From positions 6,882,001 through 6,946,000 of the forward strand of contig OX337228.1 in NCBI GenBank assembly GCA_946965045.2: a DNA stretch of 64,000 nucleotides, given 5' to 3'. A model generated the notes under the pieces. It searched no databases and had not been told where the DNA came from. It worked only from the letters and a program-made list of their open reading frames with translations. This document shows, piece by piece, positions 59,791 through 64,000 of the stretch (position 1 is the first letter of the stretch; each line of letters starts with the position of its first letter). The stretch is from Epithemia pelagica (Eukaryota > Bacillariophyta > Bacillariophyceae > Surirellales > Surirellaceae). Made by a program: the position numbers and the translations under genes.

Positions 59791-61845
59791 TTAGGTGGCC
59801 GAGGATACGGAAAAATCCACCACGGACGACGATTCCAAGACGACGGTTCCCGTGTAATGGTCGGAATATCGCAAAAACAAGGTTTCAATGCCCGATTCCA
59901 TGCGATCTTGATGCTGCAAAAAGCTTTCAAGTTTCGACGCAGATTTCCTCGGCGGAGAGGAGGAGGAGGAGGATGGAGCATTCGTGTCGCGTGCGTCGTC
60001 TGGTTCTTTGGGTTTGGACGAATGGTCCAAGACGGTGGCGTCCCGTTCTTCAGCGACAGCGGCCGCGGTTTGTTCTCGGGGAGCCACGGCGTACTTGTCG
60101 AGTTGTACCAGCGTGTTCTTCGTCTTCTTGTTGTTCTTGTGGATCTTCTTGTCCACCAGCGAGTTTGGTGCCGAACAAGCGACTGGTTCCAACAGATTGT
60201 CTTCGTCGTCCTCCCTGTCGTGTGGAAACTCCTCTTCCAGAGTGGTATTATGGGAGGCACACACTTCCAAGACTGTACTACTAGGAGCTGCCGTGTCGGT
60301 TCCTTGTACCAACAAATCAGCCGATGACATGGGCGTCAAGAGACTCAACATTTCATTGGGAAACAAGAGAGAGGTCAAGGTGGAGGAGGACGAAAAGACA
60401 CTTTGGTTGTCGTCCTTATCGTTGTGGTTGGCTGTCGGATAGCGACTGGCAATGGGAATAATGGGCAATCGTTCTCGGAACCATCGCTTCTTGGTGAGAG
60501 CGGTAGTACGGTTGTTATTGTTGTTCTTGGTATTGTTGTTCTTGGTTTTGTGGATGGGTTTCCCATTCTTGTGGTTGTTGCTAGTGTTTGGATTTGGAGT
60601 TGCTTTGTGATGGGTGGACGGGTACTTGGGCGGACGGGATGGGACAACAACCGGAGATACTGCTACTGGTGGCTCTGCCATTCGGGCAGAACCTTGTTCT
60701 AGCATGGGACTAGAGGACCGACGCATCATTGCAACACCACCCTTTTGTTTGTTGCTGCTATGATTGTGGTTCTTGGTTGGAGGAGGACCTCGTGCACTAC
60801 TTGGTGATGGAAATCCTCCATATCCCGAACAAGGACATGCCGGAGAGTCCAATTCGTGGGGTTTTGGGTGGTTTCGACCTTGTTGTCGTCGCCTCGAGGA
60901 TGCGCTCGTACTGCTACTGTTTCCTTCCAAAGACGATCGACGACTCGGTCGGGGCTTGTTGCTGGTGTGGCTACGAGTTCCATCGGCCGAAGAGGAGGCA
61001 TAGGATGCCATGGAGGATCTTCTGTGTCTTGTTGATGGTGGTGGTGGTGGTGGTGCTGTGTTTCTCTGTGGTGCCTTGTCTTGTGCATGTTCTTGTTGTT
61101 GTTGCCGATGCATCCTAGAAGAGGAACTACACGAAGACGATCGTCGTCGTCGTGCAGGATTCTCGTGAGGCATGGCTGCTACCGGATCTTTGTGTTCTTC
61201 TGGTTGGTGGTCTTGTTGAGGATTATAAGGATAGGGGTGTCCCTCGTGTGGGGGTTCCCTTTCACGCTCCTCTTGTCGGAGAACTTTGTCCTGTCTTTGC
61301 TGGTACTGTTGATATTGTTGTTGTTCCTCCCACGACGAGGGATGTGGTGTTTCAATCATAATTACCGGTGGGGGAATGACGCCATTGTGACTGGAGCTTC
61401 GCACGGGAGGAATTCGTTCGGCTGGTTCGACAATTCTCAAGGCCCGTGGCACTCCTACTCCTGCTGCTGCTCCAAAGGATCCCTTGAAACGTCTCAGGGG
61501 AGCAGTGGGACCGTTGGGTTGCTGTTGTTGTTGTTGCTGCGCATGTTGCAGTTGTGATTTGGAGGAGACGCGCCGTTTGAGACGGTGATACTTGTTGGGA
61601 GCCTTGGGATTGCTCGCATACCAGACCGAAGGTGCATCTGCTTCCTTCTCCATTCGCAGCTTCTTGTCGTTGTCGTCGTTGCGGCTGTCGTTTTCGGTAG
61701 GAAGTATGACCACCTCGGCTGTAGTAGTACCAACAATGGTTGTGGCAGCGGTCGTGGGAGCCGTCGTCGTTGTTCGGGGAGCAGTATCCTTGGTGTTATC
61801 CTTGGTGTTATCCTTGGTGTTGGTATTGTGGGTGTTTCTCACCAT
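59791..61845 (-). CDS. Large disordered protein with polyQ, polyN and SR-like tracts
   Basis: 684 residues. It starts with a small internal repeat (TKDN-TKDN-TKD, from three attccttggtgtt-like units). An ordered motif (SVWYASNPKAPNKYHRLKRRVSSK) follows, then polyQ, a long Ser/Arg/His-rich disordered region, an Asn/Lys/Thr tract (NNTKNNNNNRTT), and a C-terminal segment with hydrophobic patches (STLTSLLFPNEMLSLLTPMSSADLLV, ESGIETLFLRYSDHY). No domain known to me. Similar composition to the gene at 55978 on the same strand, without clear sequence similarity. Confidence 0.62.
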   Translation of the reverse strand: MVRNTHNTNTKDNTKDNTKDTAPRTTTTAPTTAATTIVGTTTAEVVILPTENDSRNDDNDKKLRMEKEADAPSVWYASNPKAPNKYHRLKRRVSSKSQLQHAQQQQQQQPNGPTAPLRRFKGSFGAAAGVGVPRALRIVEPAERIPPVRSSSHNGVIPPPVIMIETPHPSSWEEQQQYQQYQQRQDKVLRQEEREREPPHEGHPYPYNPQQDHQPEEHKDPVAAMPHENPARRRRSSSCSSSSRMHRQQQQEHAQDKAPQRNTAPPPPPPSTRHRRSSMASYASSSADGTRSHTSNKPRPSRRSSLEGNSSSTSASSRRRQQGRNHPKPHELDSPACPCSGYGGFPSPSSARGPPPTKNHNHSSNKQKGGVAMMRRSSSPMLEQGSARMAEPPVAVSPVVVPSRPPKYPSTHHKATPNPNTSNNHKNGKPIHKTKNNNTKNNNNNRTTALTKKRWFRERLPIIPIASRYPTANHNDKDDNQSVFSSSSTLTSLLFPNEMLSLLTPMSSADLLVQGTDTAAPSSTVLEVCASHNTTLEEEFPHDREDDEDNLLEPVACSAPNSLVDKKIHKNNKKTKNTLVQLDKYAVAPREQTAAAVAEERDATVLDHSSKPKEPDDARDTNAPSSSSSSPPRKSASKLESFLQHQDRMESGIETLFLRYSDHYTGTVVLESSSVVDFSVSSAT

Positions 61846-64000
61846 TCTGTGATGGACTCAATGGTATTCTGAACTGGGAGGAGGAGGAAGAGAAGAGAAT
61901 CACTCTCGTTCCTCAGCAGTCTCCTTGTTTCTTATGGACTCCTATAATATGTACATACAGCAGATAGAAAAGAGTGGCGTAGTGTCTCATTTTTCTCAAT
62001 GCTGTTTCGGCTCATCCATTTCATCAGTTGAGAGCAGACAATGGTTCACGGCGCATCTAAGGTAGGATGTTGTTCGCCTATGTGTCTTTCTCAACGCGTC
62101 CTCTCGACTTGAGTAGTTAGAGGAAAATGGATGGGATGCGCACCATGGTTGCGTACCGAAAAAACGTCTCTACGTATCTTTGTCTTGGTGCATAGGATTC
62201 CGCTCATGCGTTGAAGCGTTACAGTGGCGCACTGGGACTTGAATGGAGCATGACCAACGTCTTTTTGGTGGTTCAACGGATGAGATGGGGGATGTCGTGT
62301 TTGCACGTTGTTTGGTGTGTCGGTGGTTTGTCTGTCTATACTGACTCGATGCGAGACCAAAGAAACAAGTCACTTTACATTATAGTAGTAGAACGACGAA
62401 CCGAAGGATGATGAGTCTTTGTGGTTGCGCTGTCTAGTTTGTGAGACGAAAGGATCAAGTCTCTATACAATTAGATGCTAAAGGAGTTGTAGGAACTACG
62501 ATCCGACCACGGTTTTACGCTCAACGAGTGGCTATATGGATGATTACTGATTGTTAGTCTCTCTCAAAGGGAGCGACACAAAGAGGGAATCGCCTTTCAC
62601 GCATGCGTCCGAGTCCAAGGGAAAGAACGTCTCCTCTTGAACGAATGGTGGTGTATGTCTGTACTCGTATGTATACCCATTTCCCCGAGAAGTGTCGCCT
62701 GGCGTTCCAGATCCGTTGGCCTATTGACTGATAAATCGGAATTGGCGTTGAGGATCCGCTGGCTGTATTTGATAAACAACAAATCGGAAGCTGTGCGTTG
62801 AGAATCCGTCTACTTGTTCTTTGAAAGGTAACAATTCGGAAGCTCGGCGTACGTCTTACGTCGAAGTACTTCTGTCACTCCTTTTCTCACATACATAGAA
62901 AGCATTTGGTCTTTGTCGTGTACGAGCTCCATCAATCGATATGGGTAACCGTAGTGGCCCGTGCTTTTCATACCCCCACTGTTTTTTCTACAGTGATTCT
63001 AACTTCGTAGGGACACCACTACGGTCATTTTGCACTGCGTAACACCACCATGACACACTCAAGCCGGTGTGCACCTCCAACGAAAGGTGCCAGCTCTCTT
63101 GCGACCATCAAGGATGCCTAAGAATCAAGTGTACCGTGAGGGAATGGGCGGGCAGGGATGAGTTGGCTTTTTTTATGGACCGACGGCAAGATTTTGAAGT
63201 CTTCCTTATTTGGCATCCGAAACAGAGGAAGTGACCTTGAGAAGAAGACGACGACAACCGATAGAATGCATCCAGCAAGTCACCGATCATACGTCCGCAT
63301 GCAGCAATCAACTCCTCGTCACTTAATAGACCGAGCACAACATTGGAAAGCCTCGACCGTTGGTGGCTCAAACGCAACAAAGCTGATTTGTCCAGACAAA
63401 ACAAACGTGAACCGTGGGTGGAAGGACTGCTTCTACTGCGACAGACGATGGTGGTGCCGGTGGTGCGGCTGATTCCCACAGCACAATTTGAGTGGAAGAA
63501 GGAGGGGATGCCATGAAGCTGATGGGCGGTGGTCGAAGAGCCTTGCGAGTCGACAAGACTCGGCAACAACAACAACAACCCAAAACCCAAACACAACAAT
63601 CAACTTCTCACTCCTCGCTGCCACCGAACGAACAACAACAACACTCGGCAACAACACTCGACAACGACACTCGGCGGCAAGACTCGGCGACAAGATGGTG
63701 TGGTCGTCCTCCTTCTTCTACCGTGCGACGAAACAATCAACTCCTCGTCTTTTCGTTGCCCTCACCCAACAAATCGAAGCCTCGTCCACTGGTGGTAACA
63801 AGCGACGACAACGACAACCACAAGCGGCTCAACTACAAATGGCGAAACAATCGACGACGATGTCACAGCTGATCGATCGAATGAACGAACGAAAGAACGA
63901 ACGAATGAACGACAACAACAACACTCGGCGACAACAAAAATCCAAACACAACAATCAACTACTCACCGCCACTGATCGAACGAACGAACGAACGAATGAA
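61846..64000. other. Right-hand end: no supported gene, several short repeats
   Basis: 2.1 kb. 62725-62850 has three degenerate copies of a block like aa(a/t)tcgga(a)...gcgttgaggatccg. 62948-63025 is a hairpin-like element (listed separately). From about 63550 the sequence becomes a patchwork of CAA/ACTCGGC(A/G)ACAA units, ending in gaacgaacgaacgaac tracts. Open frames exist in the low-complexity part (63108-63599 minus, 63492-63872 plus) but lack ATG starts or family features. Confidence 0.5.
62948..63025. repeat. Inverted-repeat element with 10-bp arms and an inner hairpin
   Basis: accgtagtgg at 62948-62957 and its exact complement ccactacggt at 63016-63025 bracket an inner stem cactgt ... 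acagtg. It is 78 bp in total; no second copy was noticed in this window. It could be a MITE-like remnant or a structured transcript element. Confidence 0.6.

Noticed and set aside
63108-63599. 163-codon minus-strand frame beginning with a signal-like MLCLGFGLLLLLP
   Set aside because: The start is not ATG, and the hydrophobic part derives from a CAA/TTG-type simple repeat. No family resemblance.

Overview
This window reads as nuclear DNA of a diatom (most likely a pennate one) or a close stramenopile alga. Genes are compact, sit on both strands and carry 0-2 short GT-AG introns. Proteins are rich in polyQ, polyN and polyS runs. At least five products (EngB, ClpS, a thylakoid-lumen protein, homogentisate prenyltransferase, RimM) start with a signal peptide followed by an ASAFAP-like F-containing motif, the bipartite signal for import into a secondary red plastid. 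Assignment below genus level is not possible from sequence reading alone.

Layout. 1-3312: inverted copy 'A' of a segmental duplication (EngB 5' part, cut by the window edge, and an intact SF1). 3539-36626: ordinary single-copy genes: PCF11, ClpS, a CPA1 Na+/H+ exchanger, an ELM2-SANT-PHD protein, two head-to-head muniscin-like proteins, a short membrane protein, eIF4E, a lumenal PsbQ/Psb31-like protein, a small unknown protein, a SAP-domain protein, asparagine synthetase, a homogentisate prenyltransferase, a coiled-coil protein, a quadruple CX9C protein, proteasome RPN7, a PhyH-type dioxygenase, ribosomal uS2/RPSA, RimM and a disordered GPKFLLD-repeat protein. 38058-45024: copy 'C', beginning inside EngB. 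46108-55653: copy 'B/D', carrying SF1, EngB, a decayed gene X, an orphan membrane/coiled-coil gene Y, a hairpin-repeat array and a decayed tail. 55978-61845: two large disordered proteins. 61846-64000: no supported gene, only short repeats.

The duplicated block is the unusual part. SF1-EngB occurs intact but inverted at the left edge and as a decaying forward copy 46 kb away. EngB-X-Y-array-tail occurs twice as a direct repeat about 10.6 kb apart. Each paralog has different damage: SF1-B lost its Pro/Gln tail through a stop, EngB-B has a nonsense codon before G4, EngB-C lost its targeting N-terminus, and gene X is frame-broken in both visible copies. In contrast, gene Y is almost unchanged.

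Downstream of gene Y, on the same strand, is a 76-bp tandem repeat (four units in C, three in D). Every unit folds into a 17-bp hairpin and an 11-bp hairpin capped by C(UUCG)G. All non-Watson-Crick pairs are G-U on the plus strand, so pairing is complete only as a plus-strand RNA. This is the best candidate for an undescribed element here.

Functional context: SF1 (branch-point recognition) and PCF11 (3'-end cleavage) are divergently transcribed from a 232-bp region. Several other neighbours are also head-to-head (eIF4E/lumen protein, RPN7/PhyH, RPSA/RimM).
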